Part shown: positions 1-13,278 of the stretch, piece after piece
Layout of the letters: each line of letters opens with the position of its first letter
Position numbering within the stretch: the first letter of the stretch is position 1
NCBI GenBank assembly: GCA_004369085.1
Contig: ML210189.1
Span: 62,001 to 126,000, forward strand
From: Coprinopsis marcescibilis
Taxonomy: Eukaryota > Basidiomycota > Agaricomycetes > Agaricales > Psathyrellaceae
DNA length: 64,000 nucleotides
Reading direction: 5' to 3'
Translations under genes and position numbers: made by a program
Notes under the pieces: model-generated
Databases searched by the model: none
Seen by the model: the letters and a program-made list of their open reading frames with translations, nothing else
What the model was told of the DNA's origin: nothing

Positions 1-321
1 TTCGTATGAAACTGCAAACGGAAGGAGGAAATAGAAGACCTACTTCTGAGTATACTGAACGCTTCTTGAAGCCTCATTCACCGCCCTTCCAAGTAGGGGA
101 GTACAATATGCAGTAGGTCACCGTGAAGAGCGGGATCTGTGGATCGGATTCTGACCTGGGAACTAGCCCCGACTTGTCAAATCCGTAAGGGGAGTTCCTC
201 ATATGCCAAGCTAGTTCAAATGACAGCCGGAGCCGACTAGTTAAAAGACCAGGCTCATCTCAAACGTTCACGACTTCACCCGTTCCAGCTCTACCCACTT
301 CTCTCTCTCTCATCGTACAAC
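1..321. other. 5' flank of the first gene
   Basis: No coding signal is visible. The last 30 bases before the ATG at 322 are rich in CT dinucleotides, a common look for fungal core promoters and leaders. Nothing else stands out. Confidence 0.4.
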
Positions 322-1180
322 ATGCAGCAGTTTCGCGACCCTCGTCCGTATCCATACGAGGACTCAGGGAGTACGTACTCCAACGGACACCAAAGCTCGG
401 AGTATACCCTTACGACCCCTGCCTACCCTACGTACGACAACCAATCGTACTACTCATCGTCATCGGTTAATGGCATGAGCGACAGTAAGTTAAATCTCCA
501 CTCGATGTCGTTGGTCTTTCAACCTGAGACTTTTAATAGGCCACTCGCCATACTATCGAAGCTTGACCCCGTCTCTGTCCCCTTCAAGGTACTCCTCCCG
601 GGATCCTCGCGTCTTCACTGAAGGCCAGGCCCTATCTTCGTCAAGCACCCCGGTGTACTCGCATGGTCATTTCCTGCCACCGACCTTCGGGTCAAACGGA
701 GAACAACGTACTCAATTTATCCCTACGCCGTCTGAGATGACAACTTATGGCAGCTACGCGCCTATGATTCCACGTTCCCCAACAGTACCGCCCCCAGAAC
801 GTTACGGCTCTGGCTCAGTTAATTATCCGCCTCACCTGATGCATTCCACACACGGAGGGCCACACAGACCGAAAATCTCCACCACTCGGGCAAGGTCAGG
901 AACTCTCGGGTCATCGCCAGCAACCTCTCCCACTGGCGAACGATTCCCTTGCGAAAAATGTGGCAAGACCTTCTCTAGATCTCATGATAGAAAGCGACAT
1001 CACGAGACCCAGCATCTTGCTACTCCAATTATTCATCGTTGCCGTTGGTGCGAAAAGGAGTTTAGTAGGTGAGCTAGAACCCTTCCTTTCGATACATCGG
1101 CTGGATCCAAAATTTCCTGTAGAGCCGATTCCCTAAAAAGACATGTCGACAATGGCTGTGAAGAAGCACCTGGCCCATGA
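322..1180 (+). CDS. C2H2 zinc-finger protein, 249 aa
   Basis: Three exons (322-484, 540-1068, 1123-1180) with 55- and 54-nt GT-AG introns give one 249-residue frame. The first about 190 residues are Ser/Tyr/Pro-rich and probably disordered. The C-terminus carries two adjacent zinc fingers. The first is a standard C2H2 finger, CEKCGKTFSRSHDRKRHHE followed by TQH. The second starts CRWCEKEFSR, continues across intron 2 as ADSLKRHVDNGC, and ends in Cys instead of the second His (C2HC). The protein stops seven residues later. The fold predicts sequence-specific DNA binding in the nucleus; no target can be read from the sequence. The splice joining the second finger is well supported because it restores the finger consensus exactly. 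The precise family is unknown to me. Confidence 0.85.
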
Positions 1181-2362
1181 CATTTGCACCGTTTCGTCGG
1201 TGAGTTTTCCATTTCTGATGGTAGGAACCAGGCCCTTATCACTTCACCATACAGTTAAGCAGTCGCGTGTCTCATGTCAACTGGCTGTTTGGTTCACCTC
1301 GGATTCTCTCATACGCTTTTTTCTCTTAAAAGTATCATTCTGATGCACCACCACCCTTACGATGCGAAGGAGATATGTGACTTGGACTCTGGACCGTAGT
1401 CACTGGGGACCTTCCATATTAACACTAATGGCTTCTTGACATCACCATCCTCAAAATTCGGCGCCCCGTATGTTCGCTACCTCGTTTAGAGGCATCTCCG
1501 AATAACATCACCGAATGTTAGCGCGGAAGGTTAATGATCACTTGGATCGCTTATACTAAGATAGTTCTGGCATTGCTTTTGTCCTCCATTTAATCCTACT
1601 CGATTAATGATATTCTAAGTTTCGTTGAATCTGAATGCTGCCGTACAAGGTTGCTACCTAGCTTTCGCAACGCATACACTTATGCAAACGGTTCATACCT
1701 CGTGTATTCTACGTGTTCCAATTTTTTTGAATCGTTCGATCTGCCACAGGAACGTCACTGTGTCATTTTGAATTAAGTCGGGTTCGCAATCGGGTATTTC
1801 TTGAACAACAGAATGGCCATACCAGTATAGCGATGTGATTTATCGACTGCGCTCCCTGTCCGCACCCGTTGTATGACGGAATTCCGAAGACCCTGCATCC
1901 CCAGCTAGCACCGACGGACGTCGTCGAATAAGACGCGAACTAAGTTTTGCAACCGGGATCGTAATCAAGGTCGTTGACAGGATTCTAGAAAAGGTTCAGG
2001 GGCGAGGAGGTCATTAGACACCGTCGTTTATTTCGGATTTGTGGATACATATCGCAACCTCGCAGCAGTTAGCTGATCTTGACTTCTTGATACCCATTCG
2101 TTATCCCATTGGTGGTATCTCGACTTGAGATTATTGTGTCATAACGAATGTCATCGATGTAGCGCTCATCAACTGGGGTTGAGATCTGCTAAGGCTGTTC
2201 CTAAAGATCGGACAAGGAACAGAAAAGGACCCGCACACGCGTAGGGACATTTCGGTGGGAGCTACGTCAAACACGCGACGATTAGTCGAATTGGACAATG
2301 CAAAAAGTCGAGCTAAGTCACATTACCCATGCCACAGTATACAATGTCTAACCGGGGGAAGA
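1181..2362. other. Intergenic, nothing recognised
   Basis: About 1.2 kb between a forward gene and the 3' end of a reverse gene. I see only short chance reading frames and no RNA gene or repeat. It should hold both 3' UTRs. Confidence 0.4.
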
Positions 2363-3506
<1,144 letters not shown>

Positions 3507-6436
3507 GGTGGTTTAGTGACAAGGATGAACGAAGCTGGACTGACCAATGACCACGGTTGAATCGAGTCAACGCAGCATCATGACGGTTCAATTTAGCTTA
3601 CTAAGCCAACAGATGGCGAACAGTTTGCGTGGCGCTTATTGCAGAGTTGCTCTTCCGTTCACAATCCAAAGTCCCTTGCGCCTGCATTGCGCGGAATTGC
3701 AACATTCAAGGATAACCCTTTGTATATATGCCCGACTATCTCTGGGCTGACTTTTACTATCTCTTCTCCCCGTATCCCGGATTCCTGCCAGCCTGCTGCG
3801 GACCTAGGTACTGCCTTGATTAACCGTTCAACTTGCCTGCTTTGGACACGACCATTGGGCGCGAGTTACACCACACGAATCACCGTCTGCTAATACCCCG
3901 CTTTCGGCGATAACACAGTGCCTTGGGTTCAATACACTTTCCGAAATCCGACGTCGCTTGATAATCTCAACTGAGCTCGATGCCTAGGCTCTTAATCAGT
4001 CCAGTCCGTTCGCCGGCGCAGTGACTCGCGTTTTCTCGATTTCTGTTCTGGTTGCCAGGAGGATTGATCTCTGCGGCGCACTGGAACAAACCGACGTCGC
4101 ATCCTTCTGTCATATTTTTCTTGACAAAAGAAACGTGGCCTACATGGGACTTGTTCGCTAGCGCTGGACAGCGCTGGACTCTGCTGGACTCTGTCCAAGG
4201 AAGCGCATCGCGGCTCCGCCCCCTCTGTTCCTGGTTCTTGCCCTCGTGCTTACATTAGTCACTACAGGGGACACGCTAACCTTTGGTCATGCTGCCGATG
4301 CTTCTCTAGCCTTCCTAGATCTGGAACCAACACACTTTACTGCTTATCAAGATCTTACTTACGTTCACGGCATCCCTGAACAGTGTGGAACTCAGCGAAA
4401 CCTTGTGACTTGCAACAACTGAATGGGCCTCTGCATTCGGTGTATCTCCTGTGGGTAGCAATTTCACCACCTATTTAACAGTAAAGTCCACCTTTAACTG
4501 AATGCTGCGCTCTCACACAGCGTGATAACGTGAAGGAGTTCAAACTTCTCGGAAAGGGTCTTGCTTTTTCTGTTAGTTATTCAGGCACGGCCTTCTCCCG
4601 CACCGACACTTATGCAATGGTTTCGTAAACGGTTGGGCAAATTTGTTCATAGAACCTCTCTTCGCCTTCTGCTTTACGTCTTCTGAAAGTGGGCTCTTCT
4701 GGCGCTTGTCCTTATCGCATGGCTCGGCCTATAATCGCGAGATCTGCCTCCACTCTCGCTGGGGTACATGCACCTCACCTGCCCACTCCACTCGCAGTCG
4801 TCACGACTGTTTTGGCTGCTTGCACATAAATAAATGTCGGGCTAGCTCCACTTGGCTGTCTTGCGTAGATCTACGGAACATTTTTGCCACCCCGAGATTT
4901 CATGAATTCTGTCAAATCTACCTCAGCATGGACCTTCGATTGGAAGGGAGCGCGAGGTGCACGATATGGTTCGCCCGGCCGTACCTGGTGGATCGTGGCA
5001 CCAACTGACCAGTGACTCAGAATGAACCCGGCGCCCCAATCAGCCTCCAGGTGTCTAAACCAGCACTTCAGAAGCACACCTTTTCAACGACATGTATGAT
5101 AAATCGACCACTCAAAACCCTCATGAGTTACTTCTAACCTCACGTGCAGGCTGAATAACCAATGCGCCAGGTTGCCGGCGGTGAATTCAGTGTCAGAACT
5201 AAGCTGAGAAGCGCTATTTACAGCATGGCTCCATCACGACTAATTTGTTTCTTCGCCGGGTACAAGGGGGATAGTTCGGCGCCTTTACCTATTCCATCCA
5301 ACGGACGGCGAGGCAATTCATACACGGCTTATGAGGGCTTATGTTGGCGGACGGGTCTTGCCTGCGGCTTAGATGGTGTACGGGAAGTCACATTATCTGG
5401 AGGGGATGGCTCAGACTGACGCAAGAGTTTGAACTCGCCATGGAGGGCGTTTATCTACCTCTCTGGAGGGTTGGAGAAGCGTCGCCGACATCTCTGACAC
5501 CGTTTCCCTTTCCCTCGCTTTATCATAACTTCTTCGAAGTTGCTTCGAAGCCACTTGAACGGTTGGACGTGGGTTCGTTCCCCTTGCGAAATGTGTAGGT
5601 CACGACATCACTGGTTGCTGTACTTGGGACTTGCTTTAATTGTCCATCTCCCTTTAGGTACTACCTCACAACAAGTGCTTATTACTAAGGTAGGGAAGCG
5701 GACTGGCCCCCGTTGTACATAACCTTGCTCAAATTGACGCAGTTGCCTCAAATCCGCTGCACCCTGAGCGCCCTTGATATTGTGTGATATCAGGAGGTAT
5801 GGCGTCATTCCAAGATGGCGGGAGTCAACAATTCGGAGGTCAGTCCTGACTTGTTCTGTCCTGCTCGACCAAGTTCGCGTTTACCTTTGGCTGTTTCTAC
5901 AATTAGAACGGCGGATGTGTAAGACGATGATGACGGGACCTCCGAGAATGGAGGAAGATATGAGAAGTAAGCAGGTCTTTTGTGCTGAGGAAAGTTGCTG
6001 GTTGGTCTGCCAGGCTTGTCAGAGAACCACCTGGTTTTGCCTCAGACTAATAAGCCATTCCCTTTTTGTGCGCAGAGGGCGCCTGAGACCTAGATGACAG
6101 TTTTGGCAGGCACAAACAAGTCATGTGCAGGGAGCCAGCATCAGTCACGTTTGGTGGATTTAATCTGTCAGCGAGAAAGAGTGGTTGAATATAAGCCCAA
6201 GTTTTCAAAGAGGTTGGAGCTGGTTAGAGACTGATGAAACGCAAGGACAGGGGTGCTGAGGAACTGTTTTTCGGTCTATTCTGTGGACGGAGACGGAAAC
6301 ACTCGCGGGTTAGTCAGCGAAAAGATGGAAATTGGAATGGAGAACGGGCCGGCCAAAGGAGCCGAAGGGCCTCTTAATAATCTCTCAGTGGGCCTTTTTA
6401 TCTGGGACTCCTCTGTAAGCACATTTGTCGTCGCCA
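3507..6436. other. Long intergenic region and bZIP leader
   Basis: About 2.9 kb with no gene I can support. Reading frames here are short, overlap in several frames and lack splice-linked continuations. The right end is probably the promoter and leader of the bZIP gene. An ATG at 6325 opens a 102-codon frame that runs through the bZIP start in another frame and stops at 6633. Confidence 0.35.
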
Positions 6437-7444
6437 ATGCCTTCCTCCAATCTGCAGGGGCTCAACATCGTCCAGCCCGTCGTCCACACCGACTCGCACG
6501 ACCTGCTCGCTGGTCAGCAATACTCGGACCTCTCTGCCCAGCTCGATCTCTGGACAAATCTTTCCTTCGACAACGAGGAGCCGCTCGGCGCCAGGGGCCA
6601 TCCAGACGAAAAATATTCCTCGAGAAAATCTGACGACGACGGTGAGGAGGCACGGTCGCCAGTGACCACAGAAAAAGCTGTTCATGACGGCCATGTCAAC
6701 GTCGTTACTGGTACCAACATCGGCACCAACGAGTCCAGTCGCCAGGCTCCACAACAAAATCCTGCATTCGACATCAGCACATTCCTCGCCGGCTTTGGAA
6801 TAGACCCATATTCAATTCCCCAGCCACAGCAGCAGCCAATCGCCCCTTCTCTAGCCCAGCTTTTGGCTTTCCATTCAGCCGCTGCCGCACAGATCGCTCC
6901 CCAATCCTTCCCCCCACAACTCCCCGTTTCCCTCGCCTCCACCTCAAATCTCAATCTCCCCTCTTTCCACCACCAAGAGCCAGAATCACCCACCCTTAGT
7001 GCTCAACCATCTTCACAGTCCGCAGCATCGGCAGCAGACTCGCAACCGGCCACGAAGCGGGCACGCACTCGAAAACTATCCATCTCCACCACCGTCGCAG
7101 ACTCTCCCGAACCAGAGTCTCACTCAGGCAACTCTTTCTCCGCTGCGGAGGACAAACGTCGGAGAAACACTGCGGCTAGTGCTCGCTTTAGGCTGAAGAA
7201 AAAGGAGCGGGAGGCTGCTTTGGAAGGCAAGGCCAAGGAACTCGAGCAAAAGGTCAGCGAACTCGAGCGCGAGTGCGAGGGTCTGCGCAGGGAAAACGGT
7301 TGGCTCAAGGGTCTCGTCGTGGGTGTAACCGGTGCTGCCCAGGGTCCGGTTCCCCCTCCTCTGATCTCAACGCCCCATTCATTGTCAAGTCTCACCACCA
7401 GCTCATCAAGCAAACGTCGACGAGATGATGGGGAAGGTGCATGA
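6437..7444 (+). CDS. bZIP transcription factor, 335 aa
   Basis: A single uninterrupted frame from ATG 6437. Residues 1-220 are Ser/Pro/Gln/Ala-rich, a likely activation region, with a basic stretch TKRARTRK near 212. The bZIP domain lies at about 236-295: the basic region DKRRRNTAASARFRLKKK carries the N-x-x-A-A-x-x-[SA]-R DNA-contact pattern (here NTAASARFR). It is followed by a coiled coil with heptad hydrophobics (KELEQKVSELERECEGLRR). The RRRNTAASARFR core is shared with the fungal Cys-3/MetR and Gcn4-like families, which control sulfur or amino-acid supply. The assignment to one of these branches is only a suggestion. The C-terminus ends SSSKRRRDDGEGA and could hold a second basic signal. 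No intron is needed. The frame is open slightly upstream of the ATG, but no earlier ATG exists there. Confidence 0.88.
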   Translation: MPSSNLQGLNIVQPVVHTDSHDLLAGQQYSDLSAQLDLWTNLSFDNEEPLGARGHPDEKYSSRKSDDDGEEARSPVTTEKAVHDGHVNVVTGTNIGTNESSRQAPQQNPAFDISTFLAGFGIDPYSIPQPQQQPIAPSLAQLLAFHSAAAAQIAPQSFPPQLPVSLASTSNLNLPSFHHQEPESPTLSAQPSSQSAASAADSQPATKRARTRKLSISTTVADSPEPESHSGNSFSAAEDKRRRNTAASARFRLKKKEREAALEGKAKELEQKVSELERECEGLRRENGWLKGLVVGVTGAAQGPVPPPLISTPHSLSSLTTSSSSKRRRDDGEGA

Positions 7445-9106
7445 GGACTCGTTCCTTTGACCGCAGTTTCACTTGCACGATATCACGGACGGCCATGAGG
7501 ACCCCAGTATCTACTGACCCTGTTTACGTACCACCCGCTTCTTCACATCTATCGCTTTAAGCTTCTTTACTCATACCTCACGCAATTTATGTCCAACCAT
7601 TAACGAATTAGTAAAATCTCATTTGTATCGCTTTCCCCTTCATTCAACTGTTGGTTCAATTTGATATTTTCACCCTGTAACAGTATGTAGTGTAGCACTA
7701 TCACCTTTTTTTTTCTTCTAAAATTTGCTGTTTTTCGGTCTGTCGAACCCGAAGAGCGTGAATCCCGAAAGCCCAGCTTGTGGCCCCTGTACTCAAAGAA
7801 ACCCTATACCACTTGTTTTACTCGGCATTGATGGTATCTTTCAAGCCCGCCGTTGCGATTCGTCTTCCATGTGAGATTTCGTTATGTACTCTGGATTCCT
7901 TACGGTGCAAACGTGGGTTCGCGGGCAGCAGAGTCAAGCGCCCCACCTCCAGCGCTTCTTCGCCAGTCCTTCTCGCACCTCTCCCCTCCCCTATCTACGA
8001 GACCCGACGGCCCTAGGTTCAACGAACGTGTTTATTACTGCTGTTACCTCGGAGATTTGCAGCAACGAAGGATCGCAATCGAGTCACTCGATCGGTTTTA
8101 ATTACATTTGATTTAAAATGATATGTATTGCATGTAGGAAGGATGCAAAAGTATGCCCCGTGAGGGCGCCGCTAGACGGCAAGAGGAAGAGAGGTCTGTG
8201 ATATGATAGGCCAGTCGCACCCTTCGGACGTCGGGTATGAGACTAGAATTCGAAATGACGACACATCCGCGGCGGTCAAAACCTTTGCCTATCATCTCTA
8301 TCTCTGCCTGGACTTGGGGGCAGAAGGGAGGGGGAGGCCTGTTTGTAGCGCAGAGCAAGCCGTAGCCTTATAGCCCTCGACCCAAGTGTAGTTCAAGAAG
8401 AGGACGGTGTTGGTACCGAGACCAATCATACACATCGAACGTGCTAACCACAGCAGTCCACAGCGTGCAAGTCTCGCGGCTGGAATATGATTTCGATCGA
8501 CCTTCGGTAGTCTAAACGACATCCGGTCCCTCGCTCCGAACAGTCGTACTTCTCTGGATGCTTTTGACTCGCACCGCATCAGGGCTGATAGTCTGAGACC
8601 GTAAAATGCACTTACAAGTACCCACCTTCGCACGGCAACCACGCACGAGAAGTCATTGGATTTTGGGTGGCTGATGCGTCTTTACCTGGACGCATCAGGG
8701 TCAGGCGACATATCGGAGGCCCCAAAAAGTGCTTGGATCAGAGGACTTCATCGATAAGAACAAAGGCGAAGTGGTATGTGTAGAATTTCGAGTATAGGTG
8801 CCGGTTCGACTCAGTAATCAATACTTACTGAGGTGAAATTGTCACCGGGCTCTCCAAAGCTCGGACATTACGAGCTTTGCGAGAGTAGGTATGTACCACG
8901 AGCTACAATGGTTGACGTTCCCGCCCTTGCGTCGCGGCAGCCGTCCCTACCCTGTGTCTGCTACATACCCTGATTACTCCAAGGACAAGTCAGACAGGGA
9001 ATCCAATAAACACTACATCCTTTTGCGCACCTTTAGTGGAAATAATACACCCGCTCTCAGTTTATGCAGCATGGCAGCATATCCTATTTACATCAGGTGG
9101 GTCAAA
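7445..9106. other. Intergenic, nothing recognised
   Basis: About 1.7 kb downstream of the bZIP gene. It has a T-rich tract near 7705-7720, plausibly in the 3' UTR. Small frames on both strands resemble chance frames and match no family I know. Confidence 0.35.
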
Positions 9107-10051
9107 TTAGACTCTAAAGGTGCTGTAACCGCAACAGCAGCGTGCAGCAGAAGAGTATAGTAAGGAGAGCGGGGAGCATATGAACATGACCCACCTCAAG
9201 TCCTCTTCAGGCTTCAGCCCCCGATACAAGGTGTAATTGCAGAGATCGCGCTTCTCGGACGCCTGCCGGAAAAACTGGCAGAGACCATTAACGATATATT
9301 TCGAGTAAGTATAGGCACCAATATGCGTATGACATGCAGTACGTACATATGTTTTACCCGTTGTTACGAACCAACTGGCGGAGGAAGATGGGAGTTTGTG
9401 AACTCGCAAAGTAGGGTTGGCCCATTTCTGGCTTCGCGTCCCGTCCATAGGACGTCGGACAGAACACCGAGTCGGAGTGATAGAGGGTTGAAATAGTAAG
9501 GGAACAGAAGCTTTTGGGAAAGGATAATCCTGCAGAGTGGTGCTGCGACAGTTTTTTTTTTCTGGGTCATTCCCAAGAGCGAAGGAAAGTTCAGTCTGTC
9601 CGATACCGAGAACATTTGATGGCTGCTGTGATAAGAAATGCAAACGGTTGTAGATTTCTTGGAACAAAGTGGCTTGGATTCTCCGAGTCCGACAGCGGAA
9701 GATGGTCGACGGGATGTCGATTTGGGTTGTTGGAACCAAACAGGCACTGAAACAGGCACCCCAAGGAAGAAAGCCACCTGTAAATTTATAAGCCAAACGA
9801 GATAGGACTAGTTCAAGTGCGAACATTGAACCAGCGATGCTGTGCAGAACAGTGGGTGTCGCTTTGAATGTAAAGGGGTTTATTGAATGCTTACGGTGAT
9901 CGGAATTGCAGCCTTGACCACAGAGGCGCCAAACCGTCTGTGGGGTAATTGCAAATGTCATGACTTGTGGCATTTGAGTTTGCCGCGTTGAGCTCTGTAA
10001 ACAGTTTGATTGAGGGTGGGTTGAAGAGCTACGCTGAGCGATCGTATACAT
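9107..10051 (-). CDS. Unidentified 314-codon open reading frame
   Basis: An ATG at 10051 opens a 314-codon frame with no stop until 9107. That length is longer than expected by chance here, which is the only reason to list it. The predicted protein is rich in Cys, Ser, Thr and Arg, has no domain I recognise, no clear signal peptide and no convincing membrane segment. A second frame overlaps it (9777-9364), and GTAAGC-type donor sites lie inside it. It could therefore be a multi-exon gene whose true exons use different frames, a relic, or a chance frame. I assign no function. Confidence 0.22.
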   Translation of the reverse strand: MYTIAQRSSSTHPQSNCLQSSTRQTQMPQVMTFAITPQTVWRLCGQGCNSDHRKHSINPFTFKATPTVLHSIAGSMFALELVLSRLAYKFTGGFLPWGACFSACLVPTTQIDIPSTIFRCRTRRIQATLFQEIYNRLHFLSQQPSNVLGIGQTELSFALGNDPEKKNCRSTTLQDYPFPKASVPLLFQPSITPTRCSVRRPMDGTRSQKWANPTLRVHKLPSSSASWFVTTGKTYVRTACHTHIGAYTYSKYIVNGLCQFFRQASEKRDLCNYTLYRGLKPEEDLRWVMFICSPLSLLYSSAARCCCGYSTFRV

Positions 10052-10787
10052 ATGCGGGTAATCATACCTGGACTTGCAGACTTTCTGATGGAATAGTTAT
10101 GACTGTTGGAAAGATGACCAGTCTTGTCCTACCAAGAAACGGCGACACTGGGCGACAGCAAAGCGTTATTAGTTAGTGGCGTAGAAAGCCGCTTGCCTGT
10201 GACGGTCGAAAAGTGTCCAGACCAATGCAGAGCTTGGGCGAGGTGTATACCCAGTGCCGTATTGAACACCCGCCGAACCGAGATACTTCATCAGAGGCAA
10301 GTCCTTTACGCCTCGATGTAGCAAAGCATAACGAGACTGTTCAACTGGCCAGTACAGACAGCAGGGCCACGAGGAAGTTTAAGCAGAGATCCAATGGTAG
10401 TGTTGCCGCGATTATGCCAGACAATGTTGACAAGAACGATTTCGAGAGAAAGCTGGTCGACAGTGAAATTGAAAGAAAGCGATTCTGCAGTGAGATAGCT
10501 AAGGGGGGCGCCTAGAAGAGAAAAGCAGAGGTAAAGACAGAATGGATGGAGTCTGGTGGTGAGCAGTGGGCAAGGCGGTTAAAAGTGGCAGGCGCCGAAT
10601 CCCGATTTTGTTCCGCTGTTTCCATCACGTGGCAGGATCAGGGGCGATGCGATTGGTTATGGGCGGTCTCATTGGAAGCATTGTCAGTATGCTTAATCTC
10701 TCTGTAACCTTCTTTGAACGCTGAATATCTCTACCGCTCGTCGCTGCTACATGCTTTGAGCTGTGCTTTCATCTTACTCGACCTTTG
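10052..10787. other. Promoter-side flank of the LysM gene
   Basis: No gene is recognised. It should contain the promoter of the forward gene starting at 10788. I see no strong TATA box close to that start. Confidence 0.3.
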
Positions 10788-12332
10788 ATGCACTCAGGCG
10801 ACATAGATTTGACCTACAATCCCTTTCAAGACGAAGATAATGCCCTGACATCTCAGAGGCAACCTTACTTTGGTTCCGGACTTGCCCCGACATTCAATAC
10901 TCCATCGTCTAGCCGGAGACGTTTATCGATTACGGAGTCGCAAACGTCGTCTGGCAGCACCATTCGCCGCCGGAGGCGGTCACGGTCACGTCCGCGCCTT
11001 GAGCTGGGCGACACAACGGATTCACTTCACTCACAGCCGGTATCAAGTGGACACCCACTCAAGTCAGCTGCTCTCAGGACATCAGACTTTCAGGATTTCG
11101 ACGTTACAAGGCCAAACCTGTCTCGTGCAGTTCACAGCACTTCTGTGAGCACGTCTTTGTTTAACGGAAGTGCAGGAGACGACACCGACGACAACGCTCC
11201 TGTGAGGGAGCAAGAAACCCAGGTCTTGGTCCATGAGGTCTGCACAACGATTAGCTTCCACTGCTGCCGTATTAATGGGTTTCGACTTAACTTGCAGATA
11301 GCCCCAACGGATTCGCTGGCTGGGGTATCACTGAAATATGGAATTGTCTTGAGTGAGCTCAGGAGAGCAAACCAACTTTGGCCAAACGATCCCATCCACC
11401 TTCGTGAAGTTCTATACATTCCCCTGCATCGTGCATCACGCGCCCACGAACACATCATCCGCAGGCCAGCCTCCGCTTCTTCATCCTCGGCCGATTTATT
11501 GGATACCTCATCTTCCAACACAGACGCTTTTTTGGATAACTCAGGACCTTCTCCATCTCTTCTATCACCAGAAACGGCCGCAAATGTTCGTCGAATACCA
11601 GTATCCCAACTATCCTACTTCCCACCTTCCTCCAACGCGTTCAAACCGTATCTGTCGGCCTCCGAAATATCATCTACATCATCGTTGGGTGAATCCTATG
11701 TTACGTCCAACACAATGCCTAACCAGAATCGGCCACGCATGTTGGCACCTCAGCAAAACTCCTTTTCCACGCTGTTGAACTCTCTTCCAATCGCAGCGTC
11801 AACCCGCGACGAGATTGTCTCCAGACTATCACTTGACAGCGTTGGTTCCGGTCACAGTGATAGAGGACGGTCTGGGACAACAAGTTCAGAAGACGACCTT
11901 GGACACGAATTGCACGACGTGAATAGACCCAAGTTGAACACCTCAATCAGCAGTTCCCAGTACACCGATCTGCATTCTGATGCACCACAAACACCTCGAA
12001 GTTCTCGTGGGCCAAAACAACGTAGTTTCAACGGAGACGATCTAGGACACCCACCAAATCATGTAAGATATGGTCATCAGAAACTTTCGACATCGCCTCC
12101 TTCCAGATATGTTCCACAAATAACCAACCCGTACATCCACACCACTCAAATGGAACCGTCACCAAGCATGCGATTTCCACTGGCTCGGAGCCAGTCTGAA
12201 GGGTACTCGATATCAGCCTCCAAGATCGGAAATGTGAAGCAGCGTCAGGGAAGCGGCACGAACAACGCGAAGTGGGAGACTGAAAACCGACCAAAGTTAC
12301 CCAGTATAGGATTTGGGAACGACTTCACGTAG
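10788..12332 (+). CDS. LysM-domain protein, probably intracellular
   Basis: Start ATG 10788. Two exons, 10788-11237 and 11298-12332, give 494 aa; the 60-nt intron is in frame and has a weak donor (GTCTGC), so retention would insert 20 residues. Splicing is preferred because it restores one continuous LysM module, VLVHEIAPTDSLAGVSLKYG then IVLSELRRANQLWPNDPIHL and REVLYIPL. There is no signal peptide and no transmembrane segment. The sequence on both sides is long, Ser-rich and likely disordered; an Arg-rich stretch (STIRRRRRSRSRPR) lies near residue 60-70. Secreted fungal LysM effectors bind chitin, but this architecture resembles the cytosolic LysMD1/2-like group of unclear role. LysM is confident; the ligand is unknown. 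Confidence 0.82.
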   Translation: MHSGDIDLTYNPFQDEDNALTSQRQPYFGSGLAPTFNTPSSSRRRLSITESQTSSGSTIRRRRRSRSRPRLELGDTTDSLHSQPVSSGHPLKSAALRTSDFQDFDVTRPNLSRAVHSTSVSTSLFNGSAGDDTDDNAPVREQETQVLVHEVCTTISFHCCRINGFRLNLQIAPTDSLAGVSLKYGIVLSELRRANQLWPNDPIHLREVLYIPLHRASRAHEHIIRRPASASSSSADLLDTSSSNTDAFLDNSGPSPSLLSPETAANVRRIPVSQLSYFPPSSNAFKPYLSASEISSTSSLGESYVTSNTMPNQNRPRMLAPQQNSFSTLLNSLPIAASTRDEIVSRLSLDSVGSGHSDRGRSGTTSSEDDLGHELHDVNRPKLNTSISSSQYTDLHSDAPQTPRSSRGPKQRSFNGDDLGHPPNHVRYGHQKLSTSPPSRYVPQITNPYIHTTQMEPSPSMRFPLARSQSEGYSISASKIGNVKQRQGSGTNNAKWETENRPKLPSIGFGNDFT

Positions 12333-13278
12333 AATTGGGCGTTTTCTATTGATATCATCTCCCCATATATCTACTATTCCTCCATGTACAATTAAATATG
12401 ATGCGTCAAAGCTGTATTCTCGACGCCTGTCTGCGTATATCACGGAGCATGCCGTGATGCCATTGTGACATGACGGGTTGTGGAGAGAGTTGCACACACA
12501 AACCATGTATATGTCTATCGCACAGGTTGCTCAATTCTGGCTTCCAACTGTTCTATATACAATGACACCCGGTCAAGGGATTTTAGCGACGAGCGCGACA
12601 GCAGGTAAAACAAGGCTTGAACTGGTTTGGACTGGTTTGGACTGGACGGAAAGATCGTTAAAACGGATCTGCCAATGGCGCTATGTTCTGCAGAACAGAA
12701 AGTGGATTTTGATCATAAAGGCGGAGCCGACAATGTTCTTCACAAAAGAACATCCGTGGAGCATCCAGGAGGCGTCAGAAGGATTCGGAATCAACAATTT
12801 ATATTGATACATGCGGGATCAGAGTCTCGAAGAGTCGCGTGGCGCCCAAGAAGAAAGAACCTCCAAGAACCCGCCCTTTTACAGCTCTGACGCCACGAAA
12901 AAACAGTTCTACACGGGCAGTGATCTCAATAAATGAATATGCAGCCTCAATTGCATCGTTATGTGACTGAACGCCTGTTAACGCCTATGTATTTCCAACT
13001 TCCTGTCCAGGGTCAGTTTTGCACACAATTATCATTGAATAATGATTTTCACGGTCTATTGGAAGTGGAAACTTGACCCGATCATAATACTATTCAATTA
13101 CTTTACAGATCGCTTGAAAGGTACTGATGAGACGATTGTTGGAGAGGGTTTTTTATGATACTTTGATTGCACTGTATTCGCACGTACATGGCCCAAGAGT
13201 AGTATAGCTTCTGATCGCACAGTAATAACAGACAGATTGACGAGCTGTGTTCTTTCATTAAGGATAGGAGAGCTTTGA
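12333..13278. other. Convergent intergenic region
   Basis: Lies between the 3' ends of the LysM gene and the GLTP gene, so it holds both 3' UTRs. A short tandem repeat of ACTGGTTTGG (two copies plus a partial) is at about 12630-12655. No gene is seen. Confidence 0.4.
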
